Assembly (NCBI RefSeq): GCF_002797895.1
Contig: NZ_PGES01000001.1
Location: forward strand, 558,001 to 622,000
DNA: 64,000 nucleotides
Direction: 5' to 3'
Source of the DNA: Janthinobacterium sp. 67
Lineage (GTDB): Bacteria; Pseudomonadota; Gammaproteobacteria; Burkholderiales; Burkholderiaceae_D
The position numbers and the translations under genes were made by a program. This document shows, piece by piece, positions 17,464 through 26,613 of the stretch (within the stretch, counting starts at the first letter, position 1; the number at the start of each line of letters is the position of its first letter). The notes beneath the pieces are model-generated. The model was not told where the DNA came from, did no database searches, and saw nothing but the letters and a program-made list of their open reading frames with translations.

Positions 17464-18414
17464 CTAGTGGGTTTTGTCACCCGCATGCAACCCCGCCATC
17501 GCCGCCGTCTCCGGCTGCAGGGTGATGTGGTCTATTCCATGCTTACTCAATAACATCTTCTTGATCGCCCGCAAGACCTTCGGCCAGTGGTCGAGGTGCT
17601 CGATTTCCACGTGGCCGATCAGGGCAGGCTGGCCGGGCGACATGTCCCACACGTGCAGGTCGTGCACGGCAATCACGCCGTCCACTTGTTCCACGTCCGT
17701 GCCCACCTCGATGTAGTCGATGTGCATCGGTACGCCTTCCATCAGGAAATGGTAGGACTCGCGCAGCACGCCAAACGTCGATTTTAAAATCAGCAGCGAC
17801 ACGAGCACGGACAGCAGCGGGTCGATCTGCATCCAGCCCGTGAAGTAAATGACGGCGCCTGCGATGATGGCGGCGACCGAGCCGAGCAAGTCGCCCATCA
17901 CGTGCACCAGGGCGGCGCGCGTGTTGACGCTTTGCTTGTCTTTCGATAATACCCACGCCACCACCACGTTGATGGCCAGGCCGATGAAGGCGACGATGAA
18001 GACCATGCCGCCCTTGACCGGTTGCGGAGCGGAAAAGCGCAGCACGGCTTCATAGCAGATCCAGCCCACCACGCACAGCATGGCCAGGCCGTTGACGAAG
18101 GCGGCCAGCGCCTCGGCGCGGCCAAAGCCGAACGAGTGGCGCGGCGAGGGAGGACGGCGGGCGATCAGCTGCGCCAGCAGGGCCAGTCCCAGCGCGGCCG
18201 CGTCCGTGACCATGTGGCCCGCGTCGGAAATCAGGGCCAGCGAATTGGACAGGAAGCCGGCCGCAACCTCGATGCCGGCAAACGACAGGGTCAGGCCCAG
18301 CGCCCACGCGAGGATGCTCTGGCTGCGTCCCTCGAACGAGTGGGTGTGCTTGGCGTCGCCTTTCAGGTGGGCGTGCAAATGGGTGGCGTCGTGTTCGGTG
18401 TGCGTGGGCTGCAT
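17464..18414 (-). CDS. czcD: Cation diffusion facilitator (CzcD/ZitB-type metal efflux)
   Basis: A 316-residue inner-membrane Zn2+/Co2+/Cd2+:H+ antiporter. It has a histidine-rich N-terminus (HTEHDATHLHAHLKGDAKHTH), about six transmembrane helices, the metal-site motifs in NSLALISDAGHMVTDA (HxxxD) and VHVMGDLLGSVAAI, and a C-terminal cytoplasmic ferredoxin-like domain (VHDLHVWDMSPGQPALIGHVE). Subgroup choice between CzcD and ZitB is not secure. Confidence 0.9.
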   Translation of the reverse strand: MQPTHTEHDATHLHAHLKGDAKHTHSFEGRSQSILAWALGLTLSFAGIEVAAGFLSNSLALISDAGHMVTDAAALGLALLAQLIARRPPSPRHSFGFGRAEALAAFVNGLAMLCVVGWICYEAVLRFSAPQPVKGGMVFIVAFIGLAINVVVAWVLSKDKQSVNTRAALVHVMGDLLGSVAAIIAGAVIYFTGWMQIDPLLSVLVSLLILKSTFGVLRESYHFLMEGVPMHIDYIEVGTDVEQVDGVIAVHDLHVWDMSPGQPALIGHVEIEHLDHWPKVLRAIKKMLLSKHGIDHITLQPETAAMAGLHAGDKTH

Positions 18415-18478
18415 GGAATGCTTTGTTGAATGATCTTGCCGTCAGTGTAATTGAAAAGCAACAAAACAGTCTGCCCAT

Positions 18479-18514
18479 AAAAAAACCTGCAGGCCGCGAG
18501 GCACTGCAGGTTTT
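18479..18514 (-). terminator. Terminator after the pirin gene
   Basis: AAAACCTGCAG (18482-18492) pairs with CTGCAGGTTTT (18504-18514). On the minus strand it is followed by further T residues. It sits 18 bases beyond the pirin stop. Confidence 0.75.
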
Positions 18515-18531
18515 ACCTGGAGCAAATAATT

Positions 18532-19407
18532 TTACTGTGCCGCCGTCTCGCCGAACTTGCCATCGCGGAAATCCTGTACGGCCTGGAAAACTTCCGCCTG
18601 GGTATTCATGACGAACGGGCCATATTGCGCGATCGGTTCGTTCAAGGGCTGGCCGGCGACGAGAATCACGCGTCCGCCCTCGGGCGCCTCGATGCGCACG
18701 CCGTCGCTGCCCGGCGTGTTGCTGAAGATCGCCATGCGCAGGGCGGGCACGGCCTTGCCGTCGACCTGCACTTCGCCACGGAAGGTGTAGAGGAAGGCGT
18801 TATGGCCTGGCGGCAATGGCTGCTCGAAGCTGGTGCCGGCCGGCAAGTCGATATCAAGGTACAGCGGTTCCGTCAGCTCGCGCTGCACGGCGCCCGTCAC
18901 GCCATGGCTCTCGCCGGCGATCACTTGCACGGCCACACCCGCGTCCGTCGTGTAGCGGGGGATGTCGCTGCTCGTGAAATCGCGGTACCACGGCGTGCGC
19001 ATCTTGTCGCGCGCGGGCAGGTTCAGCCACAGTTGAAAACCTTCCATCACGCCTTCTTCCTGCTCCGGCATTTCCGAGTGGATCACGCCGCTGCCGGCCG
19101 TCATCCATTGCACGCCGCCCGACGTCAGCAAGCCTTCGTTGCCCGCGCTGTCCTTGTGGCGCATGCGTCCCGTGATCATGTACGACACGGTTTCGAAGCC
19201 ACGGTGCGGATGCTCGGGGAAGCCGGCGATATAGTCGTTCGGCTTGTCGCTGGCGAAATTGTCGAGCATCAAAAACGGGTCGAGACGGCGCTGCAGCTGC
19301 TGCGTCAGCACGCGGTTGATCTTCACGCCGGCGCCATCCATGACAGCCTGGCCGGCGATCACGCGCTCGACGGCGCGTGGCTTGTTGACGGTAGTGATGT
19401 CGCTCAT
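18532..19407 (-). CDS. Pirin family protein
   Basis: A 291-residue bicupin. The metal-ligand motif is EHPHRGFETVSYMITGRMRHKDS, and the second histidine/glutamate stretch is GSGVIHSEMPEQ. The C-terminal pirin domain is marked by EPLYLDIDLPAGTSFEQPLPPGHNAFLY. Some pirins have quercetinase activity; in bacteria others modulate central metabolism. It lies 75 bases upstream of azoR on the same strand order reversed (azoR is transcribed first), with a GGGGTCAGAC palindrome between them. Confidence 0.92.
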   Translation of the reverse strand: MSDITTVNKPRAVERVIAGQAVMDGAGVKINRVLTQQLQRRLDPFLMLDNFASDKPNDYIAGFPEHPHRGFETVSYMITGRMRHKDSAGNEGLLTSGGVQWMTAGSGVIHSEMPEQEEGVMEGFQLWLNLPARDKMRTPWYRDFTSSDIPRYTTDAGVAVQVIAGESHGVTGAVQRELTEPLYLDIDLPAGTSFEQPLPPGHNAFLYTFRGEVQVDGKAVPALRMAIFSNTPGSDGVRIEAPEGGRVILVAGQPLNEPIAQYGPFVMNTQAEVFQAVQDFRDGKFGETAAQ

Positions 19408-19422
19408 TGCTTTCTCCTGTTT

Positions 19423-19463
19423 GGGGTCAGACCCGCCGGAACTCGGCGTCCCCGTCTGACCCC
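19423..19463. repeat. GGGGTC-type palindrome, copy 2
   Basis: GGGGTCAGAC (19423-19432) pairs with GTCTGACCCC (19454-19463), with an inner CGCCG/CGGCG hairpin in the 21-base loop. It lies between azoR and the pirin gene and is a longer-looped relative of the other copies. Confidence 0.7.
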
Positions 19464-19482
19464 TTGTTGCTGCAGTCAGCTA

Positions 19483-20082
19483 TTACACCAGAATGGCGTT
19501 GATCTCGGCGTCCGCCAGGGCTTGCGCCTTGGCCACGGCTTCCGGACCCATGCCCATGCCTTCCGAATACACGTATTGCACGTCGGTCATGCCCAGGAAG
19601 CCGAACATTGTGTTCAGGTAAGGCACCTGGCTGTCGTTGGCGCTGTCGCGGTGCAAGCCGCCGCGGGACAGGCCCACGTAGACTTTCTTGCCCGTCAAGA
19701 GGCCAACTGGGCCGTTTTCCGTGTACTTGAAGGTGACGTTGGCGCGGGCAATCGCGTCGAACCAGCTTTTCAGTTGCACGGTGATGCCGAAGTTGTACAT
19801 CGGCGCGCCGATGACGATCACGTCAGCCGCTTGCACTTGCGCAATCAGCGCGTCGTCCAGGGCGATACGGGCCGCTTGTTCCGGCGTGCGTTTGTCCGCT
19901 GGCGTGAACAGCGCTTGCAGGGTCGGCTCGTCGAGCACGGGGTGCGGTGCGGCAGCCAGGTCGCGGCGCGTCAGATTTGCTTCAGGGTTGGCGGCTTGTA
20001 CGCGGGCGACGATGGCGTCGGCCAGGCGGGTCGAGGCGGAACCGGTGCTGCGGGCGCTGGAATTGATTTGCAGGATGTTCAT
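19483..20082 (-). CDS. azoR: FMN-dependent NADH-azoreductase
   Basis: A 199-residue flavodoxin-fold quinone/azo reductase. It starts [22 protein letters not shown] (FMN phosphate loop). [40 protein letters not shown] is the FMN/substrate-binding core. It uses NADH to reduce quinones and azo compounds in the cytoplasm. It is divergent from a LysR regulator, the usual arrangement for such genes. Confidence 0.93.
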   Translation of the reverse strand: MNILQINSSARSTGSASTRLADAIVARVQAANPEANLTRRDLAAAPHPVLDEPTLQALFTPADKRTPEQAARIALDDALIAQVQAADVIVIGAPMYNFGITVQLKSWFDAIARANVTFKYTENGPVGLLTGKKVYVGLSRGGLHRDSANDSQVPYLNTMFGFLGMTDVQYVYSEGMGMGPEAVAKAQALADAEINAILV

Positions 20083-20126
20083 CTTGTTTTCTCCGTTGTG
20101 AGGTGTCTTGCGATGGATGAACTATA

Positions 20127-20145
20127 GCAATTCCAAAATTGATGC
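20127..20145. promoter_or_regulatory. LysR-type operator candidate between azoR and its regulator
   Basis: GCAATTCCAAAATTGATGC contains CAATT-CCAA-AATTG, an inverted repeat, inside the 115-base divergent region. LysR boxes are usually short imperfect palindromes in this position. Assignment is by location only. Confidence 0.35.
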
Positions 20146-20197
20146 GGAAGCCGTTAAAATGGATAACATTAACCCACCAATGGAACAATGAGGTTGT

Positions 20198-21103
20198 ATG
20201 GATATCGATCCCGGAGATCTGCTGCTGTTTGCCCGCGTCGTCGAATGCGGCAGTTTCAGTCGCGCCGCCGTGCGCGTGGACTTGCCCAAGTCGACCCTGT
20301 CGCGCCGTATCTCGCTGCTGGAAGCGAAACTGGGCGAACGATTGCTGCTGCGTACCACGCGCAAGCTGGCGCTGACGGAGTTTGGTGCCAGCCTGCTCGA
20401 GCATGCGCGCAAGGTGGTCGAGGAAACGGAAGCGGCCGGCGCCCTGGCGCAGCACCGCCAGGCCGGACCCAGCGGCTTGCTGCGCATTTCCATGCCGGCC
20501 GATTTCGGCGACACCCTGATGCGCCAGGTACTGGCCGAGTTCGTGCGCCGTTATCCGGCCATTTCGCTGGAACTGGACTTGTCGGCGCGCCGCGTGGATT
20601 TGCTGGAAGAAAATTTCGACCTGGCCATCCGCATGGGCAATTTGCCCGACGACGCCAGCCTGTCCGCGCGCCGCGTGGCCTTCAGTACGCTCGCCCTGTA
20701 CGCCTCGCCGCAATACACGAGCGTGCACGGCTTGCCCGAGCATCCCGACGATCTGTACGGCCATAATCTGCTCAGCTTGCCCCGCGCCGTGCATGGCCTC
20801 GTGCACTGGACTTTGATCCGCGGCAAGACGACGTGGGAGCGCGATCTGCCCGTGCGCCTGCTGGCCAATTCTCCGGAATTGCTGGTGCGCATGGCGTGTA
20901 CGGGCGTGGGCATCGCGGCCAGCACGGACCGCTTTGCCATGGCCTATGTGGCGACGGGGGAATTGGTGCGCGTGCTGCCGGAGTGGAGTTTTCCGCTGGT
21001 TACGGGCTGGGCCGTGTTTCCCGGCCGGCGCTTGATGCCGGCCAAGACGCGGGCATTCCTGGACTTGATGGAAGAGATGTACAAGACGGACGCGCCCGTG
21101 TAG
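20198..21103 (+). CDS. LysR-family transcriptional regulator
   Basis: A 301-residue regulator. The N-terminal winged helix-turn-helix is LLLFARVVECGSFSRAAVRVDLPKSTLSRRISLLEAKLGERLL (residues about 8-50). The effector domain starts about residue 90 (GLLRISMPADFGDTLMRQVLAEF), of the group-8 CrgA/DhcR-like type. It probably controls the divergent azoR; the inducer is unknown. Confidence 0.92.
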   Translation: MDIDPGDLLLFARVVECGSFSRAAVRVDLPKSTLSRRISLLEAKLGERLLLRTTRKLALTEFGASLLEHARKVVEETEAAGALAQHRQAGPSGLLRISMPADFGDTLMRQVLAEFVRRYPAISLELDLSARRVDLLEENFDLAIRMGNLPDDASLSARRVAFSTLALYASPQYTSVHGLPEHPDDLYGHNLLSLPRAVHGLVHWTLIRGKTTWERDLPVRLLANSPELLVRMACTGVGIAASTDRFAMAYVATGELVRVLPEWSFPLVTGWAVFPGRRLMPAKTRAFLDLMEEMYKTDAPV

Positions 21104-21119
21104 CGCGCGTCCGGATGCT

Positions 21120-21968
21120 TTACTTGGGCAGGTTGCCCATGACTTCGCCCAGCTGCACGGGGCCGGCCGGTTGCCAGCTGGCGTTGAATTGCACGGTGTC
21201 TTTCGGGAACAGCATGACGACGGTGGAACCGAGCAGGAAGCGGCCCAGCTCTTCGCCCTGTTTCAGCACGACATTGTCGTTCGCATAGCTCCAGTCGCGC
21301 ACCTGGCCCGTGCGCGGCGGATTGACGACGCCGTGCCAGACGGTGGCCATGCTGCCGACGATGGTGGCGCCGACCAAAGTCATGACGAAGGGGCCGTTGG
21401 CCGTGTCGAACACGCAGACGACGCGCTCGTTGCGGGCGAACAGGCCGGGAATGCCGCGCGCCGTCGTCGGGTTGACGGAAAACAGTTCGCCGGGCACATA
21501 AATCATGCGCGTCAAACGGCCGTCGCACGGCATGTGGATGCGGTGGTAGTCGCGCGGGCTCAGGTACAGGTTGGCGAAGCTGCCATGCTCGAACTTGGCC
21601 GCCAGGGCCGCATCGCCGCCGACCAGGGCCGTCGTGCTGAAGTTGTGGCCCTTGGCCTGGAAGATCTGGTCCTTGTCGATCGTGCCGAACTGGCTGATGC
21701 GGCCATCGACGGGGCAGATGTAGTCGGCCTGCGCCAGCGGACGGGCATCGGGACGCAGCGCGCGCGTGAAAAAGTCGTTGAAGCTCGTGTAGTGCGTGAT
21801 GTCCGGGTCCAGCGCCTCATCCATGTTGACGTTGTAGCGGCCGACGAACCAGCGGATCAGCCGCGTCGTCATGGCGCCGCCCTTGGCGCCCGCGATGCGG
21901 CCGGCAAAGTTGGTCAGTGCTCCTTTGGGTAGCAGATATTGAGGCAGGACGGCAAGACGGTCAGACAC
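21120..21968 (-). CDS. psd: Phosphatidylserine decarboxylase proenzyme
   Basis: A 282-residue precursor that makes phosphatidylethanolamine at the inner membrane. Self-cleavage at the LGST motif (FLLGSTVVMLF) yields the pyruvoyl alpha chain. Other signatures are YTSFNDFFTRALRPDARP, CPVDGRIS, the catalytic region YLSPRDYHRIHMPCDG and VWHGVV. GTG at 21968 gives MSDRLAVLPQYLLPKGALT, the usual start for this family; the longer upstream frame is not conserved-looking. Confidence 0.93.
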   Translation of the reverse strand: MSDRLAVLPQYLLPKGALTNFAGRIAGAKGGAMTTRLIRWFVGRYNVNMDEALDPDITHYTSFNDFFTRALRPDARPLAQADYICPVDGRISQFGTIDKDQIFQAKGHNFSTTALVGGDAALAAKFEHGSFANLYLSPRDYHRIHMPCDGRLTRMIYVPGELFSVNPTTARGIPGLFARNERVVCVFDTANGPFVMTLVGATIVGSMATVWHGVVNPPRTGQVRDWSYANDNVVLKQGEELGRFLLGSTVVMLFPKDTVQFNASWQPAGPVQLGEVMGNLPK

Positions 21969-22208
21969 GATGGGAAGCCTTTGACGGGGTGATGGGAACA
22001 ATGGTGAAAACGCATTATAGCGGCGATGTGGCGCGCAATGATATGCGCCGTATGCAAGGGGGCGTATCACGCTTCGCCGCCGAATTTAATTTGCCATAAG
22101 AAATATTTTCGGGAAACTGCGCTACCCGATAAAAATTGCAGCACAATACGGCGGCCTGTTTTTTAGCTTTTAGCCATTTTTATTCAGCCAACTTTTTTCA
22201 GCCAGGTC

Positions 22209-24440
22209 ATGATGCCACGCCGTTGCCTCCGCCTTACCGTTATTTGTTCCGCCGTGTTACTTGCCTGGAATGCCCAGGCCCGGCAAGCCGAAGCGCCAGC
22301 CGCCGCCGCCGCTTCCACCGCTGCGCCGCTGAAGGCTGACAAGCCCGCTGCGCCCGCCATGCAAACCGTGGAAGTCAAGGGCAGCGGCTATGATCCGCGC
22401 CGCGACGATACGGCCAGCAAGATGGTGGTCAGCAGCGAAGAGATACTCAAGTACGGCGACTCGAACGTCACCGACGTGCTCAAGCGCTTGCCCGGCATTA
22501 CCGTCTCCGGCGCGGCCGGACGCTCGGGCGGCGAAATCCGCATGCGGGGCCTGGGCAGCGGCTACACGCAGATCCTGCTCAACGGCGAGCGGGCGCCGGC
22601 CGGTTTCTCGCTCGACACCCTGTCGCCCGACGTGATCGAACGCATCGAAATTCTGCATGCGGCCAGCGCCGAGTACAGCACGCAGTCGATCGCCGGCACC
22701 ATCAACGTGGTGCTGAAAAAGGCCGTGAAGACGGCGCAGCGCGAGCTCAAGCTGGGCGTGCAGGGCAGTGACGTGAGCTTTTCGCCCAGCGTCAACGTGC
22801 AGCTTTCCGACCGCGACGGCAATTTCTCGTACTCGATGGCCGGTTCGCTGTTCCGCTACGACTACCATTACGACAATCCCGGCCTGGAACTGGGCTACGC
22901 CCCCGATGGCCGGCAAAACCTGCTGCGCCGCACGAACGGCACGGGCGACGGCCGCCCGGAAGGCATCAACCTGTCGCCACGCCTGAACTGGGTGCTGGCC
23001 AATGGCGATAACGTGACGGCGCAATTCTTCTTCAATGGCGGGCGCTCGAACCACCGCAACTTCAGCCGCGCGGAAACGCAGCAGGGCTTGCGTCCCGACT
23101 ACGACACCAACATGGGTAGCTCGAGCAACCACAATGCCTTCGGCCGCAGCGACCTGACGTGGATGCACAAGCTGACCGGCGGCGCCAGACTGGAACTGAA
23201 AATCGGCGCCTCGGCCGCCCGCAATACGTCCGACAGCCTGCAGCAAGGCTTTGTCGATGGCAGCGGCCTGGCGCTCGAACGCAAGGTGGGCGTGAAGGCG
23301 ACGGAAAACGGCGTCAGTTCGACGGGTAAATATTCGTCGCCCTTGCTGCCCGGCCATGCCCTGTCGATGGGCTGGGACGGCGCCTACACGGAGCGCGACG
23401 AAACGCGCCGGCAGCGCGAAGCGGCCCTGGCTGTCTTGGGCGCGCGTCCACCCGTCAACAGCGACGAAGGTTTCGACGCCACCATCAAGCGCCTGGCCCT
23501 GTACGTGCAGGACGACTGGGAAATCACGCCGCGCTGGTCCATGTATGCGGGCGTGCGCTGGGAAGGCATCGATACGCGCAGCGCGGGCGATACCTATGAT
23601 GAAGTGAACCAGCGCACCAGCGTGTGGAGCCCGCTGCTGCAAACCCTGTGGAAGTTGCCCTCTACCCGTGGCGACCAGGTACGTTTGGCCCTGACGCGCA
23701 CCTACAAGGCGCAGCCCACGGCGAGCCTGATTCCGCGCCGCAATACCTCGACCAACAATAGCCAGACGGACCCCGACCGCGAAGGCAATCCCTACCTGAA
23801 ACCGGAGCTGGCGCTGGGCATCGACGCCTCGTACGAGCACTACTGGGCCGAAGGCGCCTTGCTCAGCGCGCGCGCCTCGGCGCGCCGTATCGATGGCTAT
23901 ACGCGCCAGGGCTTGCTGTTCATCAATGACCGCTGGGTATCGACGCCCGTCAACGATGGCCGCGCCAATACGCAGACATTGGAACTTGAAGCGAAGTTCC
24001 CGCTGCGTGCCGTGATGGCCGCGCCCGTGCCCGCCATCGACTTGCGCGCCAGCATCAGCCGCAACTGGTCGCAAGTCGAACGCGTGCCGGGGCCGGACAA
24101 CCGCCTCGACCAGCAAACCCCCGTCAGCGGCAACTTCGGTCTCGACTACAAGACGCCGGACGGCGTGCTGACGACGGGCGGCAGCTTCAACTTCCGCAAT
24201 GGCGGCCCCGTGCGCATCACGGAGCGCCAGAGCGCCTACACCTCGCCGCGGCGCGACGTCGACATTTATGCGCTGTGGAAATTCGATGCGAAGAACCAGC
24301 TGCGTCTGGCCGTGTCGAACTTGTTGGCGCAAGACTTCGAAAGCACCACCGCGTATGCGGACGCCAGCGGCACGATAGCCCGTAACAGTATTTCGCCGAG
24401 TTCGCCGCAGGCGCGCGCGACCCTGGAAATGAAGTTCTGA
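22209..24440 (+). CDS. TonB-dependent outer-membrane receptor
   Basis: A 743-residue protein with a signal peptide (cleavage probably after AWNAQA), an alanine/proline-rich linker, a TonB-box-like TVEVKG, then a plug domain (residues about 70-180: VTDVLKRLPGITVSG, IRMRGLGSGYTQILLNGERAP, VIERIEILHAASAEYSTQSIAGTINVVLK) and a beta-barrel ending in the outer-membrane signature phenylalanine (LEMKF). Two adjacent ATGs (22209, 22212) may start it. No Fur box is evident upstream, so the ligand need not be an iron chelate. Confidence 0.9.
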   Translation: MMPRRCLRLTVICSAVLLAWNAQARQAEAPAAAAASTAAPLKADKPAAPAMQTVEVKGSGYDPRRDDTASKMVVSSEEILKYGDSNVTDVLKRLPGITVSGAAGRSGGEIRMRGLGSGYTQILLNGERAPAGFSLDTLSPDVIERIEILHAASAEYSTQSIAGTINVVLKKAVKTAQRELKLGVQGSDVSFSPSVNVQLSDRDGNFSYSMAGSLFRYDYHYDNPGLELGYAPDGRQNLLRRTNGTGDGRPEGINLSPRLNWVLANGDNVTAQFFFNGGRSNHRNFSRAETQQGLRPDYDTNMGSSSNHNAFGRSDLTWMHKLTGGARLELKIGASAARNTSDSLQQGFVDGSGLALERKVGVKATENGVSSTGKYSSPLLPGHALSMGWDGAYTERDETRRQREAALAVLGARPPVNSDEGFDATIKRLALYVQDDWEITPRWSMYAGVRWEGIDTRSAGDTYDEVNQRTSVWSPLLQTLWKLPSTRGDQVRLALTRTYKAQPTASLIPRRNTSTNNSQTDPDREGNPYLKPELALGIDASYEHYWAEGALLSARASARRIDGYTRQGLLFINDRWVSTPVNDGRANTQTLELEAKFPLRAVMAAPVPAIDLRASISRNWSQVERVPGPDNRLDQQTPVSGNFGLDYKTPDGVLTTGGSFNFRNGGPVRITERQSAYTSPRRDVDIYALWKFDAKNQLRLAVSNLLAQDFESTTAYADASGTIARNSISPSSPQARATLEMKF

Positions 24441-24559
24441 GCGCGCTGTTTCTATACTGAAAACCCCGGCCGGCATCCCCGCTGGCCTATAATCTCGGCA
24501 ATCGCGCGCACGGCCCGTCCGTGCGCGCCACCTTTTACTTTGCCAAGATTGCTTTCCCC

Positions 24560-25798
24560 ATGACGTTTTCCTCCCTCGGCCTGATCGATCCCCTGGTCCG
24601 CAAACTTGACGAGCTCGGCTATGCCAAGCCCACGCCCGTGCAGGCGCAAGCGATTCCTGCCGTGCTGGCCGGGCGCGACCTGATGGCCGCCGCCCAGACG
24701 GGTACGGGCAAGACGGCCGGTTTCGCCGTGCCACTGCTGCAGCGCCTGACATTGGAAGGCGTGGTGGCGCCCCAGTGCGTGCGCGTGCTGGTGCTCGTGC
24801 CCACGCGCGAACTGGCCGAGCAAGTCTATGTCAGCTTCCGCAGCTATGGCGGCAATTTGCCGCTGCGCAGCTTTGTCGCGTATGGCGGCGTGCCCATCGA
24901 GCCGCAGATCAGCAAATTGCGCAAGGGCCTCGACGTGCTGGTGGCCACGCCCGGCCGTTTGCTGGACTTGCAGACGCAGGGCGCCGTCAAGTTCGAGCAG
25001 GTGCAAACCCTGGTGCTGGACGAGGCCGACCGCATGCTGGATCTGGGTTTCGAGCGCGAGCTCGATTTATTGCTGATGACCATGCCCAAGCAGCGCCAGA
25101 CCCTGCTGTTCTCGGCCACCTTCTCGGACGCCATCCGCGCCATGGCGAAAACCATGCTGAAGGATCCCGTCTCGGTCGAGGTCAGCGCGCGCAACAGCAC
25201 GGTCAAGGCCGTCAAGCAATCGGTCATCGTGTGCGACAAGAAACGCAAGCCGGAACTGTTTTTGCACTTGCTGAAGAAAAAGCGCTGGGGCCAGGTACTG
25301 GTCTTCGTCAAGACGCGCAAGGGCGTCGAGCAACTGGTGGCGACCTTGCTGGAGCAGGGCGTGCGCGCCGATTCGATTCACGGCGACAAGACGCAGCCGA
25401 ACCGCTTGCGCGCGCTGGCCCGTTTCAAGGCGGCCGAGGTGCAGGTGCTGGTGGCCACCGACGTGGCCGCCCGTGGCCTCGATATCGATCAATTGCCGAT
25501 CGTCGTCAATTTCGACTTGCCCACCGTGGCGGAAGACTATATTCACCGCATCGGCCGCACGGGCCGCGCGGGGGCCTCGGGCGAAGCGATTTCGCTCGTC
25601 TGCGCCGACGAAGTGGAATTGCTGTCGGCCGTCGAAGCGCTGACGCGGCAAACCCTGAAACGCGGCGAAGAACCCGGTTACGAGGCCGAGCACCGCGTGC
25701 CGGGTACGTCCGCCGGCGGCACGATCCAGAAAAAAGCCGTGAAAGTGCTGGCGCCAAAGGCGGCGGAGCGGGCCAAGAAAAGGCGCTTCTACAAATAA
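24560..25798 (+). CDS. DEAD-box ATP-dependent RNA helicase (RhlE-like)
   Basis: A 412-residue helicase. Motifs in order are Q-motif KPTPVQAQAIPAVLAGRD, Walker A AAQTGTGKTAGF, PTRELAEQV, VATPGRLLDL, Walker B DEADRML, SATF, ARGLDIDQLPIVVNFDLP and HRIGRTGRAG. The short basic tail (KKAVKVLAPKAAERAKKRRFYK) is typical of RhlE-type proteins in ribosome assembly and RNA decay. The ATG at 24560 starts the conserved MTFSSLGL; an upstream in-frame ATG gives a 13-residue extension. Confidence 0.93.
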   Translation: MTFSSLGLIDPLVRKLDELGYAKPTPVQAQAIPAVLAGRDLMAAAQTGTGKTAGFAVPLLQRLTLEGVVAPQCVRVLVLVPTRELAEQVYVSFRSYGGNLPLRSFVAYGGVPIEPQISKLRKGLDVLVATPGRLLDLQTQGAVKFEQVQTLVLDEADRMLDLGFERELDLLLMTMPKQRQTLLFSATFSDAIRAMAKTMLKDPVSVEVSARNSTVKAVKQSVIVCDKKRKPELFLHLLKKKRWGQVLVFVKTRKGVEQLVATLLEQGVRADSIHGDKTQPNRLRALARFKAAEVQVLVATDVAARGLDIDQLPIVVNFDLPTVAEDYIHRIGRTGRAGASGEAISLVCADEVELLSAVEALTRQTLKRGEEPGYEAEHRVPGTSAGGTIQKKAVKVLAPKAAERAKKRRFYK

Positions 25799-25853
25799 TC
25801 GAGGGGGCGCGAGGCGCGCTGCACGGATATGCCATTCGTGCCATCATGCGCTT

Positions 25854-26471
25854 ATGACCTCGATACCTTTGTTCCCGCTCAATACGGTGCTGTATCCCGA
25901 TGGCTATCTGCCCCTGCAGATCTTCGAGGTACGCTATCTGGACATGATACGCAAGTGCATCATGGGCGAGCAGCCGTTCGGCGTGGTGCAACTGCTGGAC
26001 GGCACGGAAGTGCGCAAGCCGGGCCAGCTGGAAACCCTGGCGCCCGTGGGCACCCTGGCGCGCGTCGTTGACTGGGCCGCGCCCCTGTCGGGTTTGCTGC
26101 AAATCAAATGCATGGGCATGCAGCGCTTTCACATCGTTTCCAGCGAACAGATGAAGCACGGCCTGTGGATGGCGCAGATCGAAACCTTGCCGCCCGACAA
26201 AGCCATTCCCATCCCGCAAGAGCAGCAGAACGTGGCCGACGCGCTCGGCGCCCTGATCCGCACCTTGCAGGAGCAAAAGATCCCGCCCGAGCAAATGCCC
26301 TTGCAGCCACCGTTTCGCCTCGACGAGTGCGGCTGGGTGGCGAACCGCTGGTGCGAGCTGCTGTCCTTGAGCGCCATGCAAAAGCAATTGCTGCTGAGCC
26401 AGGACAATCCCGTGCTGCGATTGGAACTGGTGCAGGATATGCTCACGGAAAATGGTCTGCTCGAAGAGTAA
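25854..26471 (+). CDS. LON N-terminal (substrate-binding) domain protein
   Basis: A 205-residue cytoplasmic protein consisting of a LON-protease N-terminal domain only (IPLFPLNTVLYPDGYLPLQIFEVRYLDMIRKC). There is no AAA or protease part. Such stand-alone proteins are common in Betaproteobacteria and their role is not established; binding of substrates or partners is presumed. It follows the helicase by 55 bases on the same strand. Confidence 0.9.
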   Translation: MTSIPLFPLNTVLYPDGYLPLQIFEVRYLDMIRKCIMGEQPFGVVQLLDGTEVRKPGQLETLAPVGTLARVVDWAAPLSGLLQIKCMGMQRFHIVSSEQMKHGLWMAQIETLPPDKAIPIPQEQQNVADALGALIRTLQEQKIPPEQMPLQPPFRLDECGWVANRWCELLSLSAMQKQLLLSQDNPVLRLELVQDMLTENGLLEE

Positions 26472-26570
26472 AACATCCAGGGCCGCATGTTTTCTCATTG
26501 TTCCGTTGTGCAATTGCAATTTCTATTGAGAAATACTTTACGCTTTGCCGCCGCTGGCATAAGATAATGC

Positions 26571-26595
26571 CCCTGGGCAAGATTGCCCTGGGCAA
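26571..26595. promoter_or_regulatory. Tandem operator-like repeats before the KfrA-like gene
   Basis: CCCTGGGCAA occurs twice, 15 bases apart (26571-26580 and 26586-26595). The second copy is the centre of a perfect palindrome TTGCCC-T-GGGCAA. The pair ends 18 bases before the start of a DNA-binding coiled-coil gene, fitting self-repression as known for plasmid KfrA. Confidence 0.45.
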
Positions 26596-26613
26596 CATTC
26601 AAGAGCACACGAC

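Noticed and set aside
21969..22208. Fur box before the TonB-dependent receptor
   Set aside because: No GATAATGAT-like repeat is present; short GC-rich symmetries are not Fur-like.
24521..24559. Earlier start for the DEAD-box helicase
   Set aside because: It adds 13 residues (MRATFYFAKIAFP) with no resemblance to RhlE N-termini; the ATG at 24560 starts the conserved sequence.
22257..24752. An 831-codon minus-strand frame across the TonB receptor
   Set aside because: Low-complexity arginine/alanine-rich antisense frame; the receptor on the plus strand has plug, barrel and terminal F.
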